From the NCBI RefSeq assembly GCF_900205755.1, contig NZ_OANS01000005.1, positions 1 through 64,000 on the forward strand: a stretch of DNA of 64,000 bases. Direction: 5' to 3'. This DNA comes from Polynucleobacter meluiroseus (GTDB lineage Bacteria > Pseudomonadota > Gammaproteobacteria > Burkholderiales > Burkholderiaceae). This document shows positions 1 through 8,082 of this stretch, in pieces. A program made the position numbers and the translations under genes. The notes beneath the pieces are model-generated. The model ran no database searches, had not been told where the DNA came from, and saw only the letters and a list, made by a program, of their open reading frames with translations. The stretch's first letter is position 1. Each line of letters opens with the position of its first letter.

Positions 1-420
1 GAATCCAACCGTGAGATCTTGGCGATTGAAATTGATATTAGCCTGCCAGCAGCTAGAGTAGTGCGAACCCTAGAGCAACTAGAGGATATCCATGGTTTAC
101 CCAAAGCCATACGGCTCGATAACGGGAGCGAACTTCGGTCTGCCGTGTTCATGGGCTGGTGCGAAGAAAAAGGGATTGAACTGAAATTTATACAACCGGG
201 TAAGCCTCAACAAAATGCGTTTATTGAACGCTTTAATAAAACCTACCGTCATGAAGTACTCAACGCGTATTTATTTGAAAACCTCAGGGAGGTGCGTGAA
301 ATAACAGAAAACTGGATCACTATTTACAACGAAGAAAGACCGCACAGCTCTCTTGGCAGAATATCGCCTAGAGACTATCGAGCACAGGCAGAAAACAACA
401 CTTTAGGAATGTCGGCTTGA
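1..420 (+). CDS. IS3-family transposase OrfB, C-terminal part (5' truncated by window edge)
   Basis: The reading frame is open from base 1, so this is the last 139 codons of a longer gene. It carries the end of an rve (retroviral integrase) core: the second catalytic Asp lies in LDNGSE and the catalytic Glu in NAFIERFNKTYR, followed by the typical IS3 tail YNEERPHSSLG. The first Asp of the DDE triad must lie upstream. IS3 transposases are normally made as an OrfAB frameshift fusion and catalyse copy-out paste-in transposition. Whether this copy is intact cannot be judged here. Confidence 0.93.
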   Translation, partial: ESNREILAIEIDISLPAARVVRTLEQLEDIHGLPKAIRLDNGSELRSAVFMGWCEEKGIELKFIQPGKPQQNAFIERFNKTYRHEVLNAYLFENLREVREITENWITIYNEERPHSSLGRISPRDYRAQAENNTLGMSA

Positions 421-434
421 CGGGGGATACTACA
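1..434 (+). mobile_element. 3' part of an IS3-family insertion sequence (left part outside window)
   Basis: The window opens inside an IS3-type transposase whose stop is at 420. A G-rich stretch ending in TACA follows at about 422-434 and resembles the right terminal repeat of IS3 elements, which often end in GGGGGAT...ACA. The left end and target duplication are outside the window, so the exact right boundary is inferred, not proven. Confidence 0.6.
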
Positions 435-783
435 CAATGGCATGTCAGATCCATCACATTCCACTTAACCCCAAGGTTCTCGATGCCTATGCCACACCAA
501 AAGCCAATACCTTAAAGCCATTGTTTTTAGTGTTGTTTAGCCTCATTTTTAGAGCTTCTAAGGCGTAGGTTGATTCAGTAAGACTCTAGGCGATGACTAA
601 ATAGTCCAACATTTTTGACTCATAAAAGCTATTACTAATATGTTCCCCATTTTAGGGCGGACACACATATTGTTTTAAATCAAAAAAGGTACAATAGAAT
701 CGCTTTAGACCTTAGAGCTGTCTTTGCATATTTTGACGACTACCGCACTGGCGTTGCAACACAGTTTAATCCTACGAGGCATT
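421..783. other. Gene-poor flank between the IS and the autotransporter gene
   Basis: There is no convincing gene in these 363 bases; the longest start-to-stop stretch (43 codons from 437) has no family resemblance. The stretch holds the likely IS end (422-434) and an imperfect inverted repeat at 641-663. It should also contain the promoter of the autotransporter: a TACAAT at 690-695 could be a -10 box, but the nearest TTGTTT (670-675) is only 14 bases away, so the assignment is weak. Confidence 0.5.
641..663. repeat. Imperfect 23-bp inverted repeat upstream of the autotransporter gene
   Basis: The ends TGT and ACA pair, and most inner positions (C-G at 645/659, 647/657 and 648/656) also pair around an ATTTTAG-like centre. 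It could be an operator or the relic end of another IS element. It lies about 120 bases upstream of the preferred ATG at 784. Confidence 0.35.
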
Positions 784-3636
784 ATGATTTCCATATTTCG
801 TTTTATTAGAACTAAAAATTTCGCATTAATTTTTACTCCTTTTTTCTTTACTAGCGCTTTAGCTATCGACAGTAACGGTACTTCTACTTATGCTGGTTCT
901 CAGCAACTTACTGCGACAGGCTTTCAATATAACTCTGGTACATCGACTGAAAGCTCCATCACTACCGTAACTGGTATTCGAGATGGAACTATTACCGGCA
1001 ACTACTCCATTACCAATGATAGTTATTCAGGATCAACCTGGGGACTTCTAACGAGCCCCTCTTCAAACTTATCTCAATCACTGGTCAGCATTTTTCCTTC
1101 TGGGTATACAGCTCCAGCTGCAAGTGCTACTGCATCAACAACGACAACACCCCAAAGCAATCTCACAATTGGTGGTAATCAAGTCATCAGTTTGACGCCT
1201 TATGGTCCTGCGTATGGATCGGCATCAGGAGTCTTATCCGTGGTGGGTAGTTACAAAGATACTGTCAATACATATACCTCGGCTGGGAAGACTATTTATG
1301 CTGATCAAGGTTTTTTGTATGATGCAGCGCTGGGGGGACAGTTTACTAAGCTGACGATCCCAGTTTCAGTCACGCTTGTTAATAACACATCTAATTTTGT
1401 CCAAAACACCTTGGCGCATAGTCACTATGGCAACCAAGTTGTAGGCAATTATGACACTACCTTGGCTAATGGAAATGCATTTTCTTACAACACAACTACC
1501 GGAATTTATACTAGCTTGAATAAACCTGGTGCACTAAGTACTACGGCATATGGTGTCTATGGCGGAGTCAGCGGAAATGTAGTTGCTGGTGGCTATGCCA
1601 ATGTAGTAACTAGCGCGTTAAATGGTACGGGTACCGTAGCGTATATTTATAACCAGCAGGGCACTGGAGCCTATGTTACCTATGTAGCACCAATTCCCAC
1701 CGGGGCTCCAACTGGCACTACAACTGTGGCAACCCATTTTGAAGGGATTACTGGTGCTGGTGCAAGTAAGACCTATAACCTCGTAGCTGACTCCGTTGAT
1801 TCAAATGGTAATGTCCATGCTTGGGTCGTTCATGTGGCGGCTGATGGGACATCAACCTGGACCGAAATTACCGCCCCAGCTTCAGCTCCTGGAGCCATAG
1901 TATCAGCCAACTCGATTTATCAAAATCAATTTATTGGTGTCTATACTTACAATGGAATTGTTTATGCATACGATCCAACTGTGCCAGGTATTTATACCCC
2001 TACTACCAATTCAGCACCCTTAACAAATAACAGCAATAGCGCAACAGCCTACACGCTTAATAATGGTGATGATTTTTTAAATACTTCTACCATCACAATG
2101 ACAGGAACTAATAGCCAAGGTGTTACAGCTGTGGGAAACAATGAAGTGACCAATGCTGCAGCTGGAATAATCAGTGTGACGGGTGCTGGTAGCGCCGCAA
2201 TCAAAATAACTGGTAGTAACAATACGATTTTGAACTACGGTACTTTAAATGCAGCTTCTGGAGCATACGCTATTCAACAAACAGATGCATCAAGTGGTAC
2301 AACTATTATTAATGAATCTACCGGGGTTATCAATGGTCAGGTCTCTATTACTGGGGACTCCACAGCCCGTTTTGAGAATCAAGGTTATTTTGGAATTACT
2401 TCTTCTGGTGCAGGCGTTACCCATACCGTCACAGGAGTGTTTGCTCAAACGTCTTCTGGAACATTTGGATTACGCGTATCCCCAACGTCTGCTGACAAAC
2501 TAGCTATAACAGGAACAGCGAAATTAGGCGGTACTTTGTATGTCACTGGTGCAAGCGGAACTTATAGCAATACTCGGTATACCTTACTGTCAACAACTGC
2601 TGGAATCAGTGGATCGTTTGCAGGCTACAGCACTAATCTTAGCAATGCGACTAATCTTTTTTATGATGCCAATAATGTTTATTTGAATATTTACCAATTT
2701 ACTACCGCCAATACTCAACAATCTTTAGTAAATACTGCCAATGCCTTGCAGGGTACTTTTGCTTTACAAAATAGCGTTCTGGTTAACAGCTTTAGTTATG
2801 ACTGTAATGAGTTTGGTGAGAATGGCATTTGTATTTCGGTTGGCGGTAGAAATACAGCCATTGCCAATACAAATGGGTTAAATAACTCTAGCGCACTCTT
2901 AATTGCAGCATATCGCGCTAGTAACAACGTGCGGGTAGGTGCTTATTTTGATCAAAATTTATCTTCCAGTAATCCTGGAGGTACTGTGCAATTGGGCAAT
3001 AGCACTCCACTGATGGGGGCTTTTGTAGCTATTGCTCAAAGAACAGATGGCACTGGTGCTGAAGCTAAGTTTACTGCAGCTTATGGACAAAAGAATGCCA
3101 CGATTACCCGTCAAGTAGTCAATAACACTGAGCCTGGCAGCGGATCTTCTACTCTATTTAGTAGCGGCGTACAGTTAGTTGCTAAGTATGGATTTGCGAT
3201 GATGGATAAAATCATTATCGCCCCATATCTTGGTATGCGATATACCGCTAATAGTATGGGAGGGTATACCGAAGGAAGTTCTGCATCCGTGACTGCTCCG
3301 TTAACCTACCAAGCTCTAAATACTAATGCAACTACTGTTGTTGGTGGATTAGGCGCTTCGCATCAGTTGACATCGAAAACCACTCTATTTGGTAGTGCTG
3401 GTCTTGAACAGGATATTTCAACTTCCAACGGGACTTATAGTGCCAGTGGAATTAATGGCTTAACCCCATTTGGATTTAATTCCAATCCCGTTTACACAAG
3501 AGCTACTGCAAGTTTGGGAGCATCTTATTTGCTTGAGAAAAATCAATCAGTTTCAATAGTGGGTGCATATAGACAGGCTGCTTATCAATCCTTGAATTCA
3601 ACCACGGGTATGATTTATTACACGATAGGCCTCTAA
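784..3636 (+). CDS. Autotransporter (type Va secretion) outer-membrane beta-barrel protein
   Basis: The 950-aa protein has a Sec signal peptide (basic start, then a hydrophobic run ending FTSALA at about residues 20-27). A long Ser/Thr/Gly/Asn-rich passenger of beta-helix character follows, and a C-terminal barrel of about 270 residues begins near SYDCNEFGENGICISVGG and alternates strands to the end. ATG 784 is preferred over the in-frame TTG at 724 because ACGAGG stands just upstream and the signal peptide then starts correctly. The only Cys pair sits where the passenger meets the barrel. The last residue is Leu, not the usual Phe or Trp of barrel proteins. The passenger is probably surface-exposed; adhesion is the commonest role in the family, but nothing here fixes the ligand. 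It stands alone between an IS flank and a repeat-rich spacer. Confidence 0.85.
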   Translation: MISIFRFIRTKNFALIFTPFFFTSALAIDSNGTSTYAGSQQLTATGFQYNSGTSTESSITTVTGIRDGTITGNYSITNDSYSGSTWGLLTSPSSNLSQSLVSIFPSGYTAPAASATASTTTTPQSNLTIGGNQVISLTPYGPAYGSASGVLSVVGSYKDTVNTYTSAGKTIYADQGFLYDAALGGQFTKLTIPVSVTLVNNTSNFVQNTLAHSHYGNQVVGNYDTTLANGNAFSYNTTTGIYTSLNKPGALSTTAYGVYGGVSGNVVAGGYANVVTSALNGTGTVAYIYNQQGTGAYVTYVAPIPTGAPTGTTTVATHFEGITGAGASKTYNLVADSVDSNGNVHAWVVHVAADGTSTWTEITAPASAPGAIVSANSIYQNQFIGVYTYNGIVYAYDPTVPGIYTPTTNSAPLTNNSNSATAYTLNNGDDFLNTSTITMTGTNSQGVTAVGNNEVTNAAAGIISVTGAGSAAIKITGSNNTILNYGTLNAASGAYAIQQTDASSGTTIINESTGVINGQVSITGDSTARFENQGYFGITSSGAGVTHTVTGVFAQTSSGTFGLRVSPTSADKLAITGTAKLGGTLYVTGASGTYSNTRYTLLSTTAGISGSFAGYSTNLSNATNLFYDANNVYLNIYQFTTANTQQSLVNTANALQGTFALQNSVLVNSFSYDCNEFGENGICISVGGRNTAIANTNGLNNSSALLIAAYRASNNVRVGAYFDQNLSSSNPGGTVQLGNSTPLMGAFVAIAQRTDGTGAEAKFTAAYGQKNATITRQVVNNTEPGSGSSTLFSSGVQLVAKYGFAMMDKIIIAPYLGMRYTANSMGGYTEGSSASVTAPLTYQALNTNATTVVGGLGASHQLTSKTTLFGSAGLEQDISTSNGTYSASGINGLTPFGFNSNPVYTRATASLGASYLLEKNQSVSIVGAYRQAAYQSLNSTTGMIYYTIGL

Positions 3637-3763
3637 TATATTGAATCGTTTTCCAGTGTGTTCGGGACCGCCACTTTATTTACTCAATCTAAAAAGACAA
3701 AATTCCTACTAGCGTAGATATATAGAGTCTAAATTTATCGTCTAAATGCCACACTACCAATCT

Positions 3764-3784
3764 AGTTACACAGAAGTTACACAT
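3764..3784. promoter_or_regulatory. Direct repeat AGTTACACA x2 at 11-bp spacing, candidate operator
   Basis: Two identical 9-mers lie at 3764-3772 and 3775-3783, exactly one helical turn apart, just upstream of the DUF455/B12-radical-SAM genes. Each contains a match to nTnnACAn (3766-3773 and 3777-3784), the 11-bp-phased half-site reported for the B12 photoreceptor repressor CarH/LitR. Function is inferred. Confidence 0.35.
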
Positions 3785-3821
3785 ACAAATTCAGCAGGCG
3801 TAACCCACTGTTTTGTATGTG
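3780..3821. repeat. Perfect 10-bp inverted repeat before the DUF455 gene
   Basis: The arms CACATACAAA (3780-3789) and TTTGTATGTG (3812-3821) are perfect complements with a 22-base spacer. There is no T-tract, so a terminator is unlikely. An operator or a 5'-leader hairpin fits better. Confidence 0.6.
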
Positions 3822-3876
3822 GTTTTAACAACGTAACTATTGAGTGGGAATAGGCGGCATCGCTCTACCGTTGCCT

Positions 3877-4701
3877 ATGGATGAATTACGAGAAACCGCT
3901 CTTGCATTATTGGTGAGCACCGATGCGCAATTTAAAGTAAGTCAGTTGCACTCCTTGTTTACTCAATATCAGCAGCAAGATGTAGCCTTAAATCCCTCAA
4001 AGCAATTTGACTGTGAAAGCCTTGATCTTCCGGGTCGCCCAGTAAAGCCAGAGCTAGTTCCGCCTTTGCGGGCCCCCAAGAGAAGAATGGATACGATTGA
4101 AGGCAGAGCCATTCTTTGGCATTCTCTAGCCCATATCGAATTTAATGCGATGAATCTCGCTTTAGATGCTATTTGGCGCTTCCCAGATATGCCCAAGGAG
4201 TATTACGAAGATTGGTTAAAGGTTGCCAAAGAGGAGTCTTACCATTTCAGCTTAGTCAATCAGCATATGCAATCTTTTGGATTTAGCTATGGCGATTTTC
4301 CAGCTCACAATAGTTTGTGGGAAATGGTTGAAAGAACCACTGATTCTGTTATTGCCAGAATGGCCTTAGTTCCAAGAACCATGGAGGCAAGAGGTCTCGA
4401 TGCAGTTCCCGGAATTCGGGATCGCTTTGCACAAATCAAAGATAGCAAAGGAGTAGAAATACTCGAGATTATTCTTCAAGACGAAATCGGTCATGTCTTC
4501 ATTGGAAATCACTGGTTTAATTTTTTATGTGCTGGTGAAAAAGTATCTCCGATCACCGCTTATCGAGAATTAGCCAAAAAATACCATGCGCCCACATTAA
4601 GAGGGCCGTTTAATTTTGAAGCGCGGCAGCAAGCAGGATTTTCTTCTGAAGAGCTGAGCTTACTTGAATCGCCCATCGAGAAACGGATGCAGGCAGTATG
4701 A
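3877..4701 (+). CDS. DUF455 ferritin-like (putative di-iron) protein
   Basis: The 274-aa protein is predicted all-helical and carries carboxylate/His motifs of a ferritin-like di-iron site: HIEFNAMNL, EESYH and DEIGH. DUF455 (PF04305) has no firmly assigned reaction; its fold resembles di-iron oxygenases such as the tRNA hydroxylase MiaE. Start choice is uncertain: GTG 3844 and TTG 3871 are also in frame, but ATG 3877 begins at MDELRETAL, where the family normally begins. The stop overlaps the next gene in an ATGA, so the two are translationally coupled and likely work together. The phased repeats and inverted repeat just upstream may control both. Confidence 0.82.
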   Translation: MDELRETALALLVSTDAQFKVSQLHSLFTQYQQQDVALNPSKQFDCESLDLPGRPVKPELVPPLRAPKRRMDTIEGRAILWHSLAHIEFNAMNLALDAIWRFPDMPKEYYEDWLKVAKEESYHFSLVNQHMQSFGFSYGDFPAHNSLWEMVERTTDSVIARMALVPRTMEARGLDAVPGIRDRFAQIKDSKGVEILEIILQDEIGHVFIGNHWFNFLCAGEKVSPITAYRELAKKYHAPTLRGPFNFEARQQAGFSSEELSLLESPIEKRMQAV

Positions 4702-6593
4702 AGATACTCAGTCTGATTCCGCCGATGACGCAGCTCAATACGCCGTATCCTTCTACGGCGTATCTCACTGGTTTTTTGCGCTCACAAGAATTTGCAGCAG
4801 TCCAAGAGGACCTAGCCTTAGCTTTAGTGCTCAGATTCTTCACTCCAGAAGGTTTGGCGGAGATTCAGGAGGAAGCGCTTAAGTTGCCTGAAGAAAATCG
4901 CAGTGCCAGCGTGAACTTCTTTCTTGATTATTTTGCTGATTATCAACACAGCATTGCTTTGGCCATTGCATTCTTACAGGGGCGTGACAGCACGCTGGCT
5001 CATCGGATTAATAGTCGCAGCCTGCTGCCAGAGGGGCCACGCTTTGCCTCTTTAGATGCCTATGATGAAGAAGAGGATGGGGACTCATTAGCATGGGCCT
5101 TTGGCGCCTTAGGTTCGCAGGATCGGGCGCGCCATTTAGCGACTCTCTATCTCAATGATTTATCAGATGTCTTGCGCGATGCTGTGGATGACCGCTTTGA
5201 GTTTGTTCGCTACGCTGAATCCTTAGCGAGTAGCCAGCCTACCTTTAATCCGCTAGCGGATGCCTTGGCTGCAAGCCCCACATTAATGGATTCGCATCTA
5301 CAAGTATTAACTCGGGCCTCTATAGAAAAACACCAGCCGAGTTTGGTGTTGTTGTCAGTACCTTTTCCCGGTGCGATGTATGCCGCTTTGCGAATTGCTC
5401 AGACCATCAAAATCATTGATCCACAGATTAAGGTGGGTTTGGGTGGCGGGTATGTCAATACCGAGTTGCGTGAGCTCTCAGACCCCCGCATTTTTGATTT
5501 TGTAGATTACATTTCCCTAGATTCTGGAGAGCGACCCCTGTTGGCCCTCATCGAGCATTTGAATGGTAAGCGCTCAGCAGAGAGATTGGTGCGGACATTT
5601 ATCCGCAATGCTAACCATGAAGTCCGCTACATCAATTGGCAAGAGCCAGATGTTCCATTTGAGAAAGTGGGCACTGCTACTTGGGATGGACTGCCCCTCA
5701 ATTCGTATTTGTCTTTATTAGATATGCTCAATCCGATGCATCGTCTGTGGAGCGATGGGCGTTGGAATAAGCTCACTGTTGCCCATGGCTGCTATTGGAA
5801 AAAATGCAGCTTCTGTGATGTGAGTCTTGATTACATTTCACGCTACGAGACTGCTTCAGCCAGTCTATTGGTTGATCGCATTGAAGCGATCGTTGCTGAG
5901 ACTGGTCAGACTGGATTTCATTTTGTAGACGAGGCTGCACCACCGAAGATCTTGAAGGCGCTTGCTGAGGAATTAATCCGTCGCAAAGTCATTATTTCTT
6001 GGTGGGGAAATATCCGCTTTGAAAAAACCTTTACCCCTGAGTTGAGTGAGTTATTAGCGCAAAGCGGATGCATAGCCATGTCGGGTGGCTTAGAGGTTGC
6101 TTCGGATAGATTACTAGAGCTCATGAAAAAAGGGGTGTCCGTAGAGCAGGTAGCCCTCGTAACCAAAGGCTTCTCGGATGCAGGAATTTTGGTGCACGCC
6201 TACCTAATGTATGGCTTCCCGACGCAAACCGTTCAAGAGACAGTGGACGCCTTGGAATATGTCCGTCAGTTTTTCGAGAATGGCTGTATTCAGAGTGGCT
6301 TTTTTCATCGCTTTACTTGCACGGTACATTCACCAGTAGGTAAGGATCCGCAAGCCTATGGCATCTCCTTAGCGCCATTGCCTGAGATTAGCTTTGCAAA
6401 GAACGACATCGGGTTTATAGATCCGAGCGGAGTAGATCATGATCTTCTTGGCATGGGTCTAAAGAAGGCAATTTACAACTTTATGCACGGCGTTGGCTTT
6501 GAGCAAGAGGTTGATGCCTGGTTTGAGATGCCAGACATCCCGAAAGCGAGCATTGCCCGTAATAAGATAGCCAAAGTCTTGCAGCTTATATAA
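4698..6593 (+). CDS. B12-binding-domain radical SAM protein
   Basis: The 631-aa enzyme has an unusual N-terminus. The first strand and loop of a cobalamin-binding fold (residues 1-30, with SLIPPMTQLNTPYPS) are separated from the rest of that fold (near residue 215, LLSVPFPGAMYAALRIA, then GLGGGYV) by a helical insert of about 150 residues. The radical SAM core follows, with cluster cysteines C365, C370 and C373, so the spacing is CX4CX2C and not the classical CX3CX2C. Later family signatures are HFVDEA, WWGNIRFEK, SGGLEVAS and MYGFPTQT. The substrate is unknown; class B enzymes of this type are mainly methyltransferases or cyclases. It overlaps the DUF455 gene by 4 bases. Confidence 0.85.
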   Translation: MKILSLIPPMTQLNTPYPSTAYLTGFLRSQEFAAVQEDLALALVLRFFTPEGLAEIQEEALKLPEENRSASVNFFLDYFADYQHSIALAIAFLQGRDSTLAHRINSRSLLPEGPRFASLDAYDEEEDGDSLAWAFGALGSQDRARHLATLYLNDLSDVLRDAVDDRFEFVRYAESLASSQPTFNPLADALAASPTLMDSHLQVLTRASIEKHQPSLVLLSVPFPGAMYAALRIAQTIKIIDPQIKVGLGGGYVNTELRELSDPRIFDFVDYISLDSGERPLLALIEHLNGKRSAERLVRTFIRNANHEVRYINWQEPDVPFEKVGTATWDGLPLNSYLSLLDMLNPMHRLWSDGRWNKLTVAHGCYWKKCSFCDVSLDYISRYETASASLLVDRIEAIVAETGQTGFHFVDEAAPPKILKALAEELIRRKVIISWWGNIRFEKTFTPELSELLAQSGCIAMSGGLEVASDRLLELMKKGVSVEQVALVTKGFSDAGILVHAYLMYGFPTQTVQETVDALEYVRQFFENGCIQSGFFHRFTCTVHSPVGKDPQAYGISLAPLPEISFAKNDIGFIDPSGVDHDLLGMGLKKAIYNFMHGVGFEQEVDAWFEMPDIPKASIARNKIAKVLQLI

Positions 6594-6642
6594 ACTTCAT
6601 CATATTGATCTAGTCACCAATCATCATTACTGAGGTAACCCT

Positions 6643-7341
6643 ATGAATTTATCTCGCCGTACTTTCATCGCATCGGCTGCCTTAGCGCCAGTGGCCTGTA
6701 GCAGCCTTTCTTATGAACACGGTATCCCCGTAGCTCAGCCTAAGCCGCTGCCACTGGTTCGTCCTCCCCAGGTCGGACAAGAGTGGAGCTACCTTAAGAA
6801 GGATGTATTTAACGGTCAAACCCTGGGCTTAATCAACGAGCGGGTTACCAGCCTTGGCTCCCCAATTACGATTGAACGCACTACAGCGGTTGGTGGTCGA
6901 CTCCCTACTGAAATACAAACAAGCTGGGGAATGGTTGCGACGGATACGCAATGGGCCCGCGTACTCCAGTTCAATCCCGCGTTACCACTTTGGCCATTGC
7001 AGCTATCCAATAGTTGGGCGCAACAATTTAATACTAAATATAGCGTGGCAGGCTACCCCGCTACTCAGTTGAATTGGCAAGAATATATGAGCGTACAGGG
7101 CTGGGAAAAGATTACCGTTCCCGCCGGTGAGTTTATTGCCCTGCGCTATCAGTCATTGATCAACTACGAAAGTGATGATCCCAATAAGGTGGACTGTATT
7201 CATAAAGAAACCACTTGGTTTGTTCCTCAAATTGGGCGTTGGGCTGCTCGCGAAGTCTCTGGTTCTTACCGAATACAGGGTCAAGTGGGGGCGGTCATTC
7301 TAGAGGGAAGTTTTCAGTGGCAACTGACTGCTTATAAGTAA
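6643..7341 (+). CDS. Exported protein with twin-arginine signal, paralogue of the next gene
   Basis: The 232-aa protein starts with a Tat-type signal (SRRTFIASAAL) that ends at a Cys (APVAC, residue 19), possibly a lipoprotein acylation site, although Pro at -3 is not canonical. The mature part shares clear colinear identity with the following protein: PQVGQEW, the VFN...ERV region, LPTEIQ..WG, WE.I.VPAGEFI.L.YQ and GRWA.R. No known domain is recognised. AAGG-like sequence is weak, but GAGGTAACCCT before the ATG supports this start. The gene follows the radical SAM gene after 49 bases and precedes its paralogue by 9, so all are probably one transcript. Confidence 0.75.
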   Translation: MNLSRRTFIASAALAPVACSSLSYEHGIPVAQPKPLPLVRPPQVGQEWSYLKKDVFNGQTLGLINERVTSLGSPITIERTTAVGGRLPTEIQTSWGMVATDTQWARVLQFNPALPLWPLQLSNSWAQQFNTKYSVAGYPATQLNWQEYMSVQGWEKITVPAGEFIALRYQSLINYESDDPNKVDCIHKETTWFVPQIGRWAAREVSGSYRIQGQVGAVILEGSFQWQLTAYK

Positions 7342-7350
7342 TCACTAGTA

Positions 7351-8055
7351 ATGAAAATTCACCAGCTTTTGCTCTTATGTGTGGCTGTGACATTGACTGC
7401 TTGTATTGCATCACAACCCTATCCTGAAGGCATTCCCCTAGTTGCCCCAATATCTCCACCAACAGTGAGAGCGCCACAAGTAGGGCAGCAATGGGTTTAT
7501 GAAGTTCGCAATGTGTTTAACCGCGAACTCGTCGACATCGTCACCGAAAGAGTCGCCTCGGTCGGCCCGCAAGTGCGGATTGAGCGTAGCGGCCTAAAGG
7601 CAGGCCAGTTGCCCGATGAGATTCAAGGCCCATGGGGCTATGTCATTCAAGACCCTTTTTGGAATCCACCCCAACGGTTTTTGCAGCCATCCCCTATATG
7701 GCCCGAACAGTTGCTCATCGGCGGATCGGGTTTTTATCCAACCCGTTATCAGGTGGTGGGTTATCCAGACAGTAGTTACTACTGGGATTTAAATCTCAAG
7801 GCGGTTGCTTGGGAGCAGATAGCGGTACCTGCCGGCGTGTTTATAACCCTAAAGTATCAAAGAGAGGCGCCTTATTTTCAGAGTAATGATGTCTTTCGGC
7901 TTGCTAATGCGCGTACTGAAGATGTCTGGCTTGCCCCAGAAACTGGCCGCTGGGCTATTCGCCGCGGTTATGGGCGCTACATACTGGGCGGGATGAACTG
8001 GAGCGGGGCTCTTTGGGAGGATTACTTGGAATGGGATCTAATCTCCTGGAAGTAA
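7351..8055 (+). CDS. Putative lipoprotein with Sec signal, paralogue of the previous gene
   Basis: The 234-aa protein has a classical lipoprotein signal: basic start, hydrophobic core, and lipobox LTAC with Cys18. It lacks the twin-arginine motif of its neighbour, although the mature domains are homologous (PQVGQQW, VFN, ERVASVG, LPDEIQGPWGY, VPAGVFITLKYQ, TGRWAIR). Tandem duplication followed by a change of export signal is the simplest reading. The mature part is rich in Trp, Tyr and Pro and is likely beta-rich; its function is unknown. queE starts 27 bases downstream. Confidence 0.78.
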   Translation: MKIHQLLLLCVAVTLTACIASQPYPEGIPLVAPISPPTVRAPQVGQQWVYEVRNVFNRELVDIVTERVASVGPQVRIERSGLKAGQLPDEIQGPWGYVIQDPFWNPPQRFLQPSPIWPEQLLIGGSGFYPTRYQVVGYPDSSYYWDLNLKAVAWEQIAVPAGVFITLKYQREAPYFQSNDVFRLANARTEDVWLAPETGRWAIRRGYGRYILGGMNWSGALWEDYLEWDLISWK

Positions 8056-8082
8056 GTAAACCGCTTAAAATCAGCTGTAATT

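Noticed and set aside
437..568. 43-codon frame in the IS flank
   Set aside because: No ribosome binding site, no recognisable family, and location in apparent IS-derived sequence.
2249..2503. Overlapping 84-codon frame inside the autotransporter gene
   Set aside because: It is a shadow frame in a low-complexity region with no ribosome binding site and no family features.
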